Source: Larix kaempferi (lineage: Eukaryota > Streptophyta > Pinopsida > Pinales > Pinaceae). From it: a stretch of DNA of 64,000 nt. Both the position numbers and the translations under genes were made by a program. Shown in pieces: positions 22,661 to 34,248 of this stretch (its first letter is position 1; every line of letters starts with the position of its first letter). The DNA is taken from assembly GCA_027924585.1 (NCBI GenBank), contig BSBM01000092.1, forward strand, positions 10,447,001 to 10,511,000, read 5' to 3'. The notes under the pieces were generated by a model. The model was not told the DNA's origin. It saw nothing but the letters and a program-made list of their open reading frames with translations, and did no database searches.

Positions 22661-23487
22661 TCACGTAGGAGAAAAGAGAGCACCTGGGGAAATGGGGGAA
22701 ATGGCAGCGCCGCAGAAGACGATTGTATAATTACTGCCTGCGGGGCAAGTGAAGGTGCTGCCATCGTCGTCTTTTGAATAGCTGTAGGCCTGGGGGCATT
22801 GGCCCTTGAAAAACTGCGAATAGTAGGTAGAGCTGCAATTGCTCAAATACGCTCCGGTGCAGCAAAATACGGGTGTATTTAAAACAGCGCAGGCGCTTTT
22901 GCATCCATCGACAACCTTTAATTCTGTGGGGCAGATGGCACTTATGTTGCTGCTGCAGGCGATTCGTTTGCACTGGGAGTCTGAGGGTATGATAGACATT
23001 GGCAGGTTGAATCCATCAACAATAGAGATGTCGTAGAAGTCAGATGTCTGGGATTGACTGAGAGAGTACTCGAACAGAGTTGCAGGGACTTCACCAAACC
23101 CTTCACAGTTTAGTAGACCCCCACAGTCCCCAGTATTGCAGCTGCCTCTGCCGCTGCCGTTGAAGGAACACCCCGTGCGCCCCCAAAACTTCCCATTTGA
23201 ACCCGCGGGGACTTGAAGCGTCCACGCCTCGCCTCTCTCCAGCCGTTTCCCACCGCCGGGTGAACCGGCTGCCCAAACCGTGAATGGGCAATCGTTCCGG
23301 GCCTCTAAGGTCGCACCTCCTGCTTCTGCAAGGATCACAAATACAGTTATAAAGTTGAACTCTTGAACTAACAAAATAAAATCTATTGTTGCAGTCAATA
23401 CCCTGTATAATTGCAGTTCTCACCTTGTATAACGCAAATGTATAAGGCTGCCATGAATGCGAGCAAAATTCCCATTGCTCTCGCCAT
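22661..23487 (-). CDS. Thaumatin-like protein (PR-5 family)
   Basis: Two exons: 23487-23424 (ATG at 23487) and 23325-22661 (stop TGA), with a 98-bp intron between a GT donor and a TTGCAG acceptor. The predicted protein has about 242 residues. Exon 1 encodes a signal peptide ([20 protein letters not shown]), so the product is secreted. The mature part begins near [21 protein letters not shown] count 16 cysteines, the number that forms eight disulfides in large thaumatin-like proteins, and the family signature [14 protein letters not shown] is present. The acidic-cleft region [14 protein letters not shown] is conserved. There is no C-terminal membrane anchor. Family members are apoplastic defence or stress proteins, several with antifungal or beta-glucan binding activity; activity here is inferred from family. 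The gene looks intact. Confidence 0.95.
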
Positions 23488-23540
23488 TGCCACAGCTGTG
23501 ATTCAACCTTTCCCTAGCAAAAGCCAAACAAAGAAAACTC

Positions 23541-23704
23541 CGAATATTTATAGTTTGACTAGTGACTAGAAGCAGAGCCATTCAAGAAAAGAGCCGTGTC
23601 TTGCAGTTGCACGGCTGCCGGCGGCAGCAGCAAACTTTGACGATTAGAAGCGTTTCTTGCACGGCAGCGCACTTTTCCATTACCGAACTACTTTAAAATT
23701 GACC
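23541..23704 (-). promoter_or_regulatory. Core promoter of thaumatin-like gene
   Basis: On the minus strand a TATA box (CTATAAATATTC, 23552-23541) lies about 55 bp before the ATG, implying a short leader. Within the next 150 bp are three W-box cores on the plus strand (TTGACT 23555-23560, TTGACG 23637-23642, TTGACC 23699-23704) and a GC-rich dyad (ctgccggcggcag, about 23614-23627). W-boxes bind WRKY factors in defence genes; their use here is inferred. Confidence 0.55.
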
Positions 23705-24070
23705 GTCATCGCTAAATCATTAAATACGGTGTGAGGTTTGAACCTTCTGCAGAATCTAAATTTGTTTTTTCCTTAATTGAATGTTTCCCGTTGACATGGC
23801 TTCAATCATCAAATTCTAACGAAGCTAAAGCATTTTAGTTGTTGTCATTTTCTACTTACACGAGTTATTTATCTCGGAATGAATACTTCCACGCAACAAT
23901 GGCAAATGAGAATGGGGAAAACCTTTTTGTGTTTCGGGGAGGGTTTGCAGGTTGATGGCGTGGGGCTTTCTACGTTTCTGGTGATCGCGGGACAGTTTTC
24001 TGCGGTTTTCCTGGACAGACTCTTGCGGTGACAATTCTATTTTGTCGAGAATTTGTCTTTTTTCGATGAG

Positions 24071-24322
24071 ATGGAGGAGGAACTAGTGGATTTTTCGGAT
24101 GAGGAGGTGGAACTTGGAAGTAACCCTCATGCTCTATTTTCTGGACAGATTCGGAATTTCGTCGCCGCGGTCGGGGATGGCAGATGCCGGGTTCTGGAAG
24201 AGAGCCTTATCTCCGTTCCTTCTCAGCTGACGGTCCCCAATTTGAACCCTTCCGGGCCTTCCCAAAGGGTTCTAGCCATTCCTAGAAGTGTAAAGTTAAA
24301 ATTGCCCTTTAAAAAAAATTAA
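24071..24322 (+). pseudogene. Probable LINE ORF1 N-terminus
   Basis: The frame from ATG 24071 reads MEEELVDFSDEEVELGSNPH and continues through VPNLNPSGPSQRVLAIPRSV before ending in a Lys-rich AT-rich tail that looks like foreign sequence. The GC content and style match the ORF1 part at 26540-27780 and not the AT-rich DNA between. I infer it is the start of ORF1, separated from the rest by later insertion. A tiny independent acidic protein is the alternative. Confidence 0.4.
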
Positions 24323-26540
24323 AATCCGAATTTTATCCTTCCAATAGGAAGGACATAATTTATATCAACATTTCAAAAGAAGGGCAAGATTTGAAATTAC
24401 CCATCCATATAAATTTCAATTTATATGTTGAAATTTCTATTCTATAAAATTTGACTCATCATTCAAAATATTGGAAATATCATAAATTATAATCATTCAC
24501 TCACTCATGTCATGCACTCACTGCTTAGCTTTGCAAGGTGACGAGAGATGACTGATGACTACGATGTACTAGTCACTGGGATTTGACTCTGAATCCCGAC
24601 TCAATTCGGGCTGATATCTAAGGTGTGACATGTGTCAATGACTATGGCTGTAATAACAGAACCACTACTAGGCCCAAAACAAGGTTGAAACATTGTGCCT
24701 ACTACCTATGTGAACTTGGATACCAATGTCCACTAGTTTTTCGTCAAAATGAAATTCAAATTTCCCCTTTGATGAGTCCTCCTCTACAAGACTTCATTTA
24801 TTGCATGAATGTCACAAACTCACGACAACTCTAAACAACACTCAATGGCATGCAACTACAAATAATGGCATGCAACTAGAACCACAAACCAAGCTGAGGT
24901 TGATTTATGCATTGATATAGAGAGGTGGCACTAGGAACACAATATGGAGAAACAATGAGTTAGAAAAAAACATTTGGACCAAAGTACCACAATGGTTATT
25001 AATAAAATTTATAAAAAAAAATTGGCTCAGGAATCGTCTTCAATTTGATGGGTGGCATGATCATGATCATGTAATCTCCCTCTGTCCTTCCAAAAATATG
25101 TGGTTTCTCACCACATTTCTCTTCGACACTCGCCACCAAAATACGTATAAAAATTACATGTCTTTACATCCTCTTCCATTTAAATCCTCATCGCATAGTC
25201 ATGACTAAGGATTATTATGCATGCACATCCTCACCTTATAATATCAATTGGTTCAAGGCGCAGAGACAACCATAAATTATCAAATGTGTCAAGACGCAAA
25301 GAGTAAGAGACAACTATAAGTAAGTCTTGTATTAAATTTACCATATACGTCTTTAATTTGCACTATCATCTGAGATTTGACACGTTGGATTGTTGTGATC
25401 TTCTTATAACTCCTTACCAATGTGACTGTAAGGCTTCTTTGATGGTGAAGTCCATAATTTTAAGTCTTCTTCCTCATTATCATGCCTTTTGGTAAGACAA
25501 TAAGGAGGGAAGTGGCCTGCATTAGCATGGAAAACAGTTTCGACATAGAGCTAGATACATTAATTCTTTCATTAAATAACTTAAATTTCATGCCAGTGAC
25601 TATGAATTCACCAAATTGTGGATTGGTAAAAGACACATCAAATTTTAGAGCCTCGAGCTCTTAATTACTCATGTATCTAGAATTTTCGCAAATCGAGCCA
25701 TTAACAAACTTTTTTTGTTGTTCTGGTTCAATTTAAAAGGTAGATTGTCAAGACTCAAACATGTAGCGAGTTGCAAGGCTCTAGTTGACTTAAGATTGAT
25801 TCCATTTCCCCTCCATCCCATACCTGTATGTTGTCGCGACAAGTGTTGAACAACAAAATTTGATGCCCAGGCCCTTATGATGCTAGTGTTGCTAACTTGG
25901 TTGGTATGGAGGATTATATTTTAATGTTTTTTTGAGCTATGCATTGTTTTTTCTTAGGCTCCTAGTGTCCATCATTCTTACATCTCTCAAGCTTGGATGG
26001 CTTCCCTCTCTCCAGTTTGAATTAAGGTTTTGGTTGGTTTTATATGTAGATTTTGGTTGTAGGTTTATTATAGCCTCATTTTGCTTAGTGGCTTCTTTTT
26101 GTACATAGTCAATAGTAAGTAATTTCTTCAGCAGTATGCATAACATCATGTAGATGCCCCAATATGGTTATTGCATAGTCTAAGTAGTTTTTATGTATAA
26201 TGAAGTGTGGTCTAACCCAGAAAAATACAACAAAATAGTTGTTATTTTAATGAACTGTAAAATTAATGTTACATATATGTCAAATTAATGTGTTCAATTT
26301 TTGTTTTATTGAAAAGATACCATTTTATCATGTAAATATTCCGGAGTGCTCAATTGTTTAAGATTGTAAATATTTGGATGGGAAATGTTTGTATTTTGCA
26401 TTTCTTTAAGGGAAAGGTTTAGTTAATTTATACTTGTCAATTGAAGTACAATTATTTAAATTGCCCTTCATATTTGAAGGATACTAAGAACAAATGCCCT
26501 TCCAATAAAAATTAATACCCACCCTTCAAATTTGAGGATG
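24323..26540. other. AT-rich insert of unknown type inside LINE 5' part
   Basis: About 2.2 kb without coding signal lies between the two ORF1-like blocks. Both edges carry related short words (aaattgcccttt at about 24300, aaattgcccttc at about 26460; ccttccaata at about 24338 and 26498). These may be remnants of terminal repeats, but no clean TIR or TSD could be read. The centre holds ordinary AT-rich sequence, including short ORFs (for example 25482-25664) with no recognisable family. Confidence 0.4.
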
Positions 26541-27780
26541 GTCCCCATTTTGAGGAAGCTCGTTTTCCTCGAGCGAAAGGTGGGGTTACGGCTACGGGGT
26601 ATGTATTGACTGTGTCTTCACGTGACTTCTCCTCGGGCGGTGGGTGATAGGGTCGTCGTTTGGATCTGTTTTCCACCCTTCCCCATCAAGATTCTGCGAT
26701 GGGTTTATCGAGTGGCCCCCCTGCTTCTGGGTTGGGCGGTTCAAAAGGACTTTTCAATTGTAAGAAGCCTGTGTCTGGACCCCGTGCAAAAGCTCGTCGT
26801 GGTTGTAAAACCCTCAAAGTGCATTCGGACCCGATTCATAAGGTCGTTGGGAGGGATATCAACCTCGCCAGGGATGAAAGTATGGCCAAACGTGCCCTTA
26901 TTGGCCATCTGGAATATGTCTCGTTATCCAGAGAAGAGTTCACCTGAGCATTGGAAACCATTGATTTATCCAAAGAGTTCACCTGACCATTGGAAGCCAT
27001 TGATTGGTTATCTCCCCAAGGTCTGCTTACTCGTTAACGGCTGGTTTTATTTTCATTTTCATGGGGAGGAGCATTTGGAGCAGATTCTTAGAAAAACTTG
27101 GGTGATTGGTGGCGGCTCTCTGGTCTTGGACCAGAGGCACACGACCTTCAACCCTATGAAGGAAAAAGTTCGTAAACGACATCTTTGGTTATTATTGCCA
27201 GGTTTTCCTTTAAAGCTATGGACGAAACCCATTCTGTAAACTGTTGCCAACACTATGGGTTGTTTTATCTTTATGGAGGACTCTGCTTTACGGTTTTGAT
27301 TAGCGTGTAGCCTCCATTCTAATTGAACTGAACATTTCTGAGGGTTTGCCAACGGAGTTGCTCATTAAGTGGGGAGACTGCCAGTTTTAGCAACGCCTGG
27401 ATTATCTAAAGGTTCCATTTCGTTGTTTTGTCTGCCGCAAGACTGGTCATTCGAAGGAGGTTCCTCTTCCGGGCCATGCGATTTCTTCCAAAGCTATGTT
27501 GCCACCAGCAACTTCCCTGGAAGGCGCCTTTTTTCTGGGCAAGTTAAAAACTCTTTTCCCCGATTTCTTTTGCACACTTTCAAATGTTGATTTGAAAGCC
27601 CTAAGTGTTAAAGAGGCGGGTGATGATGTGGATGTTTCTTGTGGCCTTTTGGATTATAGCTGGCTCTCTTCTCCTGCTTATGTTGATCCACCTCTCTACC
27701 CAGGTTCCTCCTCTAGTTTGGATAGGTCTCTTCTTGGGTTGGAGCTATCGCGTTTTGTGGGGGACATAATGCCCTCATGA
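26540..27780 (+). pseudogene. LINE ORF1 (DUF4283-like, zinc knuckle)
   Basis: In shifting frames the block reads GRDINLARDESMAKRALIGH, then PKVCLLVNGWFYFHFHGEEH, KTWVIGGGSLVLDQRHTTFN and RKRHLWLLLPGFPLKLW. This is the DUF4283-type core found in ORF1 of plant L1 elements. It continues past a stop near 27239 with NTMGCFIFMEDSALRF and SEGLPTELLIKWGD. A truncated zinc knuckle follows (VPFRCFVCRKTGHSK, about 27414-27455). ORF1 binds element RNA. A 40-bp local duplication at about 26932-27005 (gagttcacctga, attggaa, ccattgatt twice) adds a frame break. The C-terminal tail (27496-27780) is low-identity and Ser/Pro-rich. Confidence 0.8.
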
Positions 27781-28269
27781 GTGACGGATGGCATTAAGGG
27801 TAACTAGGCGGTTCCTGGTCCTTTGATGGATCTCCATGCTATGTTTTCCAAGGTTGTTGTTGGTTCCATTCCCCTTCCTTCTTTGGGCACCAGTTTCCCT
27901 CCGGGGGGATTGGCTTGCTCCCCTTCTAAGTCATCAAGTGGGTGATGACTGTTCACCAGCGGGCAAGAGTTTTAAAGACCCTTGGCACTTCTCTCTTGTG
28001 GTTCAGACCATACTCCCCTCGCAGTTTTTTCAGACCGGCCTTCTCAGGAAGATGTCATTCCTTTTTCCTTCATCAGGTGTGAAAACATAACCATCCGTCG
28101 GAAAAAGAATATGAAGGCATTGGCAAAAGAAGGGGGTTTAAAGTCTAGGATTTCAGGGTTAATGGACAATGGCTACATCCCTCTTTCATCCAAGTTGGAA
28201 AACCCTTCTCTCGTCTGCACAAGTCCTTCCTAGTGATGTTGTTGGGGATATTAGAGCAAATCATCCTCA

Positions 28270-29413
28270 ATCTTGTGGTGAGTAATGATCCTGACCTCTT
28301 TCAATATCAGGGGTTTGGGGGGGCAGACCAAATTCAATGCCCTCGAAAGACTCTTTACTTCTTCTAAGGTTGATATTGTCCTTATTCAAGAAACCATGTT
28401 TGGGAATGTTGTGCCATAAACTCTTCAGTCTTTCAGGTGGTTTATTAGCTATTTGGAACCCATCTGCTGTTGAGTTTAAGGCTTTTTTGTCCCCTACAGG
28501 TATCATTTTGGATGGGAAGATCAAAGGGATGGACCGACCTATTAAGGTTGTAAATTGGTATGCCCCCTATGTAAACAGGGAAGATTTCTGGAATTGTGTG
28601 GAGGACTATGGGATACTCCGAGAAGATTTTTTAATCTTTGTTGGAGATTTAAACTTCGCCTTCTCTGTTAGTGAAGTTTGGGGAGACTCTCCTAGGATGG
28701 ATCCTCCAACGGACTTCTTTCGTGGGCTTTTCAAAAGATCCATTCTCATTGATATTCTCCCTTTCCCTTTGGGGCCCACTTGACATAATGGATGTTCTGG
28801 AAGTTTTGGTGTTGCCAAGAGATTGGATAGATTTTTTCTATCTAATCCTCTTTCTAAGCTAATATGGAGATATAGGTCTTGGATTATCAATTTGGGGATT
28901 TTGGATTACTCCCCTATTTTCCTCCAGGTGGATTTGGACTCTAAGAATCAATTGTACCCTTTTAAATTTAATGATGCTTGGTTACAGGACCCTGTTTTTC
29001 TTTCTTTGGTCAAGTCTTTTTGGTCCTCTTATCCTGCTAATTTCAATTTATCTACTATGGATTATCTAGTTGCCAAGCTTAAAGCCCTTAAAAAGAAGGT
29101 GGCTCTTTGGGAGAAGGGCAGAAAACTGGAACTTACTCAAGATCTTATTTTATGTGAAGAGGATATTGCCTCTCTCTTTTCCCATAATCCTTCTGGCATC
29201 TTCTCAAAAGATGACAAGGCCCAGTTAGCTGACTTAGAGTCCAAAAAAGTTGTTATCCTTGGGATCCAGGAGGATTCTTGGAGGCTCAAAAGCAAGGCCA
29301 CTTGGATCAAGCTTGGGGATAATAATACAAAAATATTTCAGAATTTTTCCAATCATAGGAGGATCTGGAATGCTATTTGGGATATTAAGGACAAAGAGGG
29401 TAGATTGATATCT
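28270..29413 (+). pseudogene. LINE ORF2, endonuclease half
   Basis: The endonuclease begins ILTSFNIRGLGGQTKFNALE (about 28287; the N in NIRG and the E in IQET are catalytic-site motifs). It then continues in another frame from about 28435 (SGGLLAIWN, VVNWYAPYVNREDFW, FVGDLNFAFS). After PLGPT a stop or shift near 28782 occurs, then GSFGVAKRLDRFFLSNPL and WIINLGILDYSPIFLQVDLD (the family S-D-H becomes L-D-Y-S-P). The frame runs open to KDKEGRLIS at 29413, where the chromovirus LTR starts. The linker region before the polymerase is included. Several breaks make it non-functional. Confidence 0.85.
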
Positions 29414-30390
29414 TGATGCAGGAGCATTAGGAAGGAGAATAAATTTTTATTATTATTGTGTTCTAGATTAGATTGAGTTAGTTGAGTGATGGTGAGGTGT
29501 GTTGTAATAATGGCTATTTTGCCAAATGGGCTCTCGAATCCCTAAAGAGCCAGCGTTTGTTAGTTGTTTAGATTGTTTGTGATCTTTGAATGTTGTAGAT
29601 CCTATTTGTCGGGATCCAAAACCAGATTTTCGTGATTGTTTAAAAATGGGACTGTAATCGAATTTTGGTTGTTGTTGGAATAGAAAAGCAGAGTAATCAT
29701 GCTCTGTGGGTTTTCATGAATTTATTTGGTTCCAGATAACCATTCCCTATTGAGATAGTCGCCACTAGACATATAAATCTAATCCTAGTGTTGAATCTTA
29801 TTGGAGAGGAAGTCAATTGATTGTGATACTTGATCAATTGGTCTCTAGTGACTTGTATTCGAGAATGAATCTCCAAAATATCTGAAGAATTTGTTAATGC
29901 AGGAGTTTCTCTGAAATAATATGAAACAAAACTTGGTTTTGCTTGAAGATCGCTACGTCTAGCTGCTAATGAATGTTGAAAGTTGATCTCTACTCTGAGG
30001 GGATTGAAACGATTTCGAAGGCCAACTCCTTCACCGAGTCCAAATACCACCTAGATCGAATCCTTAGAAAGAAGCCCTGCGCACAACCGAAACCCTGGAC
30101 GCCTTTGTTGTTGAGGTTAAATAGAAGGAAACGCTGCCATGTCTGTTTTACTCCGTTGGATTGAACGAAGAACGGTCACGATTTGCTGTGGAAGGTAAAG
30201 TACCATGGAAAAGTCAAACAACTCTGCATCATCGCTCTGAGTGAAATCAACAGTGGCTGAGTGTGTAGTTTGAATTCTTTTTCCTGTCAAATTATAGACA
30301 TATATATTGATTAGCGAGTTGAAGACTGGCTCAGCAAAATTCGTATCATTATAGAGCGGAATTCATTTATTGCTTGCCTGGTTGCCATCA
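29414..30390 (+). repeat. 5' LTR of chromovirus
   Basis: Begins TGATGCAGGAGCATTAGG and ends GGTTGCCATCA, giving TGATG...CATCA ends. A few percent differences from the 3' LTR by eye (for example tattttgccaaatggg against tatttgtccaaatggg), so the insertion is not recent. Confidence 0.93.
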
Positions 30391-30392
30391 AT

Positions 30393-30404
30393 TGGTATCA
30401 GAGC
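30393..30404 (+). promoter_or_regulatory. Primer-binding site of chromovirus
   Basis: TGGTATCAGAGC two bases after the LTR end, complementary to the 3' end of initiator tRNA-Met. Confidence 0.88.
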
Positions 30405-30525
30405 AGAATTTTGATTGGTTGAGTGTTAGTATTATATGTGGCGTAGAGTCAATCTTTCACCTATATCATTGTTGGAAGAACAAGATCATCAATTGAGATC
30501 TTAGAGTGATCTTTCATGTCAAGTT

Positions 30526-31500
30526 ATGGCTTATCAGGTTGGAAGAAGAGGTCGAGGAGGTAGAAGGCCTATAGCAAATGTTGAGGTAGTGAGATTGATG
30601 TAGCGTTTGGAGGCAAGGCTAGATGTCATAGAAGGTGACAGACAAAGGGATCCTAATGATGTTAGTGAGGATGAAGAGTCTCAAGAGGAAGAGACTACAG
30701 TTCAAGAAACAACTAAGTTGAGGATGTTGAAGCAAGTTTTGGGATCTACCTCGAGACCTAAGCCTAATGTGTCGAACTACAGTGGTAGTTTGAATCTCAA
30801 AGAGCTTGTTGACTGGATCAACGATATGGAGAAGCTCTTTGACTATGAAGAAATGAATGATGAAAAGAAGGTGAAATTCACTGTGACAAAACTCAAAGGG
30901 CATGCATCTTTATGGTGGGACGATATACGGGCATAACGGAGAAGGCAGAACAAGTCAAAAATCAAGAGTTGGAACCGGATGGTTACAAAACTCCGAGGTA
31001 AGTTTCTACCCCAAGATTATCAGCTCTCTTTATTTAGACAGATGCAAAATCTTAGGCAAAGGCTGATGTCCGTAAGAGAGTACACCGAAGAGTTTTATAA
31101 AGTGAATATAAGAGTGGGTTATGTGCAAGATACTACAGAAAAGGTAGCCAGGTATGTGAATGGTTTGAGAATGGATATCCAAGATGAAATTAGCCTGCTA
31201 ACTCCAAAGACAATAGAAAAAGCTTACCAGCTTGCTTTGAAAGCAGAGGACAAGATTACAAGAAGGCAGTCGAATAGAGGAAGAGGTCCTAACAAAGGAA
31301 GAGGACAACAATTTAATAGAGGAAGATCTACAACCCAAAGAGAAGGAACTAGCAGTTCAAGTCATCAAGGACATCGGGAGGATGACTTTAAAGAAAGAGG
31401 ATTCTCTCCTAGAGGAAGAGGCCGAGGCAAAGGAAGAGAATTCAAATGTTTTAAATGTGGCAAGATGGGAAATCGATCTTTTGAGTGTCCAGAAAACAAG
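30526..31500 (+). pseudogene. Chromovirus gag
   Basis: ATG 30526 opens MAYQVGRRGRGGRRPIANVE, with a TAG near 30598. The retrotransposon gag core follows (LKELVDWINDMEKLFDYEEM, KLKGHASLWWDD), a TAA at about 30934, then QDYQLSLFRQMQNLRQ and EYTEEFYKVNIRVGY. A Gly/Arg-rich RNA-binding stretch (about 31265-31440) precedes the zinc knuckle CFKCGKMGNRSFEC (about 31447-31488). The knuckle's His is replaced by Asn, so CCHC has become CCNC. Two in-frame stops and the lost His mean the protein is not functional. Confidence 0.9.
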
Positions 31501-32216
31501 GACGTAGGCTCAAGAAATGTTGTTACTCCAACAATGGAAGGAGAAGTAAAGGAACCAGAGGTTGAAAATGTACCAGAGACAAGTGAGTCTCTTTTGTTAA
31601 AGAAAGTGTTGCTGAAGTCAAAGAAAATGCCTGTTGAACCCGTTCAGAGGAAAACCTTATTCAAGACCATGTGCAAAGTTAAAGGGAAGTGCTGCAAGGT
31701 AGTAGTTGATAGCAGAAGCACGGACAATTTGGTGTGCACTGAATTGGTAGAGAAGTTAAATCTGAAGAAGACTAAGCATCCAACACCATACAAGGTGTCA
31801 TGGCTTCAAAAAAACCATCAGTTGTTGGTAAATGAACAATGTGAGGTAGATTTACAATTAAGCTGCTACAAGGACAGAATTCTTTGTGATGTGATGCCAA
31901 TGGATGTGTGTCACATTCCGTTGGGCAGACCTTGGCAATATGACAAAAATGCCATACATGAAGGTAGGAGGAATGTCTACAAGTTTCAAAAAGATGGGCT
32001 GAACCAAACTTTGCTGCCATTGCAAGAAGAAGAGATAGCTAGAAACAATGACCCAAAAGCTTTGCTGATGAGTGGCAAGGAATTTCTACAGCAGATGGAG
32101 GATAATGAGGTAAATTTTGCTTTGGTTTGTAAACCTAGGATAGTGTTTACAACTAATAAAATTTCAGATCTGCCTATTGAGATTCAAGATATGTTAAATG
32201 AATTTCATAATATCAT
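31500..32216 (+). pseudogene. Chromovirus protease and linker to RT
   Basis: Same frame as gag. Around 31695-31770 it reads CKVVVDSRSTDNLVCTELVE. The aspartic protease active site D-S-G is D-S-R here, so the enzyme would be dead. Later HIPLGRPWQYDKNAIHEGRR matches the second half of retropepsin-like gypsy proteases. The frame then reaches IQDMLNEFHNI, the lead-in to reverse transcriptase, where the DNA transposon interrupts it. Confidence 0.85.
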
Positions 32217-32727
32217 TAGGGGAATTTTGAGGTCTAAAATGGGCCTCATAAGATATATAATAAAATAATATGAGTTTGTCATTTTGTGGGGAAAGTATAT
32301 TTACAACTCACCTCTTGCACTACAATCTATATAACTATGGTTGAGTTAAATTAAAAAGATGTCTAGAAATAAAAATAATAAAAAAACCTCATGATGTGAG
32401 TAGAAATAAAGTAGTTTTAGTACTTAAATGTACTAAAGCACTAAATTAAAGTATTAATAAATAAAATAAAGTAAAATACTTAGTTTTTAGTTATAAACTT
32501 AATTTAAACTTATATGAATAAGTTCACATTAGTAATTATCTATATATATATATATATAATTTCAATTTATATTCATTAAACTCATTATAAATATATTTTC
32601 TCAATCATTTTTAAACTTATTTCTATAAGTTAAAATTTAATCAAATAAATATTAAATAAATTAAATATCACAAATATTAGTTTAGCTTAATTTAATTAAA
32701 AATTAAATTTATATATGTTTAAAGTTT

Positions 32728-32769
<42 letters not shown>

Positions 32770-34248
32770 TTTTATAACAATTTTGTTCATTATAATAAAA
32801 TTATCCTACCACATTATACTCTAACATATTTATTCCTTATAACAATATCATATCTTATAATAAATTTAATATACTATATTTTTATATCTTATAGTTTTAA
32901 AACTATATATATATACACGTTAATATAATCTTACAACAAATTTAACTTCAATATAATGTAATAAATAAGATATATATTAAAAAATATATATATAATCTTA
33001 TAACAAATTTAATATAATATTAACAATATATATAAAAAAGAGTTTAATATAATAAAATGGATAAGTTAGGATAACACGCATACCAGTTTAATATAACATA
33101 TAAAAAAATTTAATATATAAGGGGTTTGTTATAATATATTATAATAAAAGTTTAATGTAATAAGTACTACCTACCACATATTTATTATATCTGCCTCCGG
33201 CAGGAATATAGTGATCGATTCACTTTCAAACAAATTTGACATTCTGTTAATTATCAAAAAAAAATTAATGTTTTCTTAAGTTATATATATATATATATAT
33301 ATATTAATTTAAATATTTTAAAAAATAAAAATATTTTTTTTAAATTTTAAAAATTAAATTACTATTTTATAATTGGTTGATGTATGTGATACAACTAATT
33401 TCATCTGTTTTTAAAGAGAATTGTCAGTAAAAATATTAATTTGAAATAAATTAAAATTAAAAAATAAGTTATTTTGCCATCTATCCTAATAATTAATTAT
33501 CTAAAATTACAATATTCAATTATTAATACCATCTCTCCCACCACTTAATTTTATAATCATAATATGATAAAAAATATTTATATATATATTTAAAAATCTT
33601 TATTACTTTGAAGGCTCTGATTTCAAAAATATATATATATATCGTTCCCACCTAAGTTTCCAGGAATTGATTTTAGTAAAAACATTTACATAACGGTGGC
33701 GGATGTAATCTTTCCGGTAGATTAAGGGACGAAATAATTGAAATTTATTTGTTTATTTCTTATAACAATTCTTACTAAGTTTTTAAGCATTTTCTTGTTT
33801 TATAAAATAAATGAGGAAATAATCATTTTACTAAAGTATAAAGTGTTAATGTTAAAACATAGGTTTTAGAATTATTAATTGTATTAATATTACACATTTG
33901 TTTTATTAATATCACAAATTTGATTGTAAGATAAAAAATATATGTTTTTAAATATTTAAGTTTTATATTTAAAAAGTAAATAATATTTTGTTTTTAAATT
34001 TATATATCAAAATTATTAATAATAATTATTAAAATATATTTAATTTTTAATTGAATATTAATGTTTATAATTATTATTAATTTTGTAAAAAAATGTTTGT
34101 ACTTATTAATATTGTATTAATATTATAAGATGTGTTAATAGATTTGTGTTAATGTTCATTTTCTCATCTTTTTAATATTATCATGTATTTGTATTTTTTA
34201 ATCTTTTTAATAGTATTATGCATTTATTAGTAATATTACAAGATGTCA

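Noticed and set aside
32541-33303. TA-rich stretches considered as an origin or matrix attachment region
   Set aside because: They lie inside the non-autonomous DNA transposon and are ordinary TA microsatellites.
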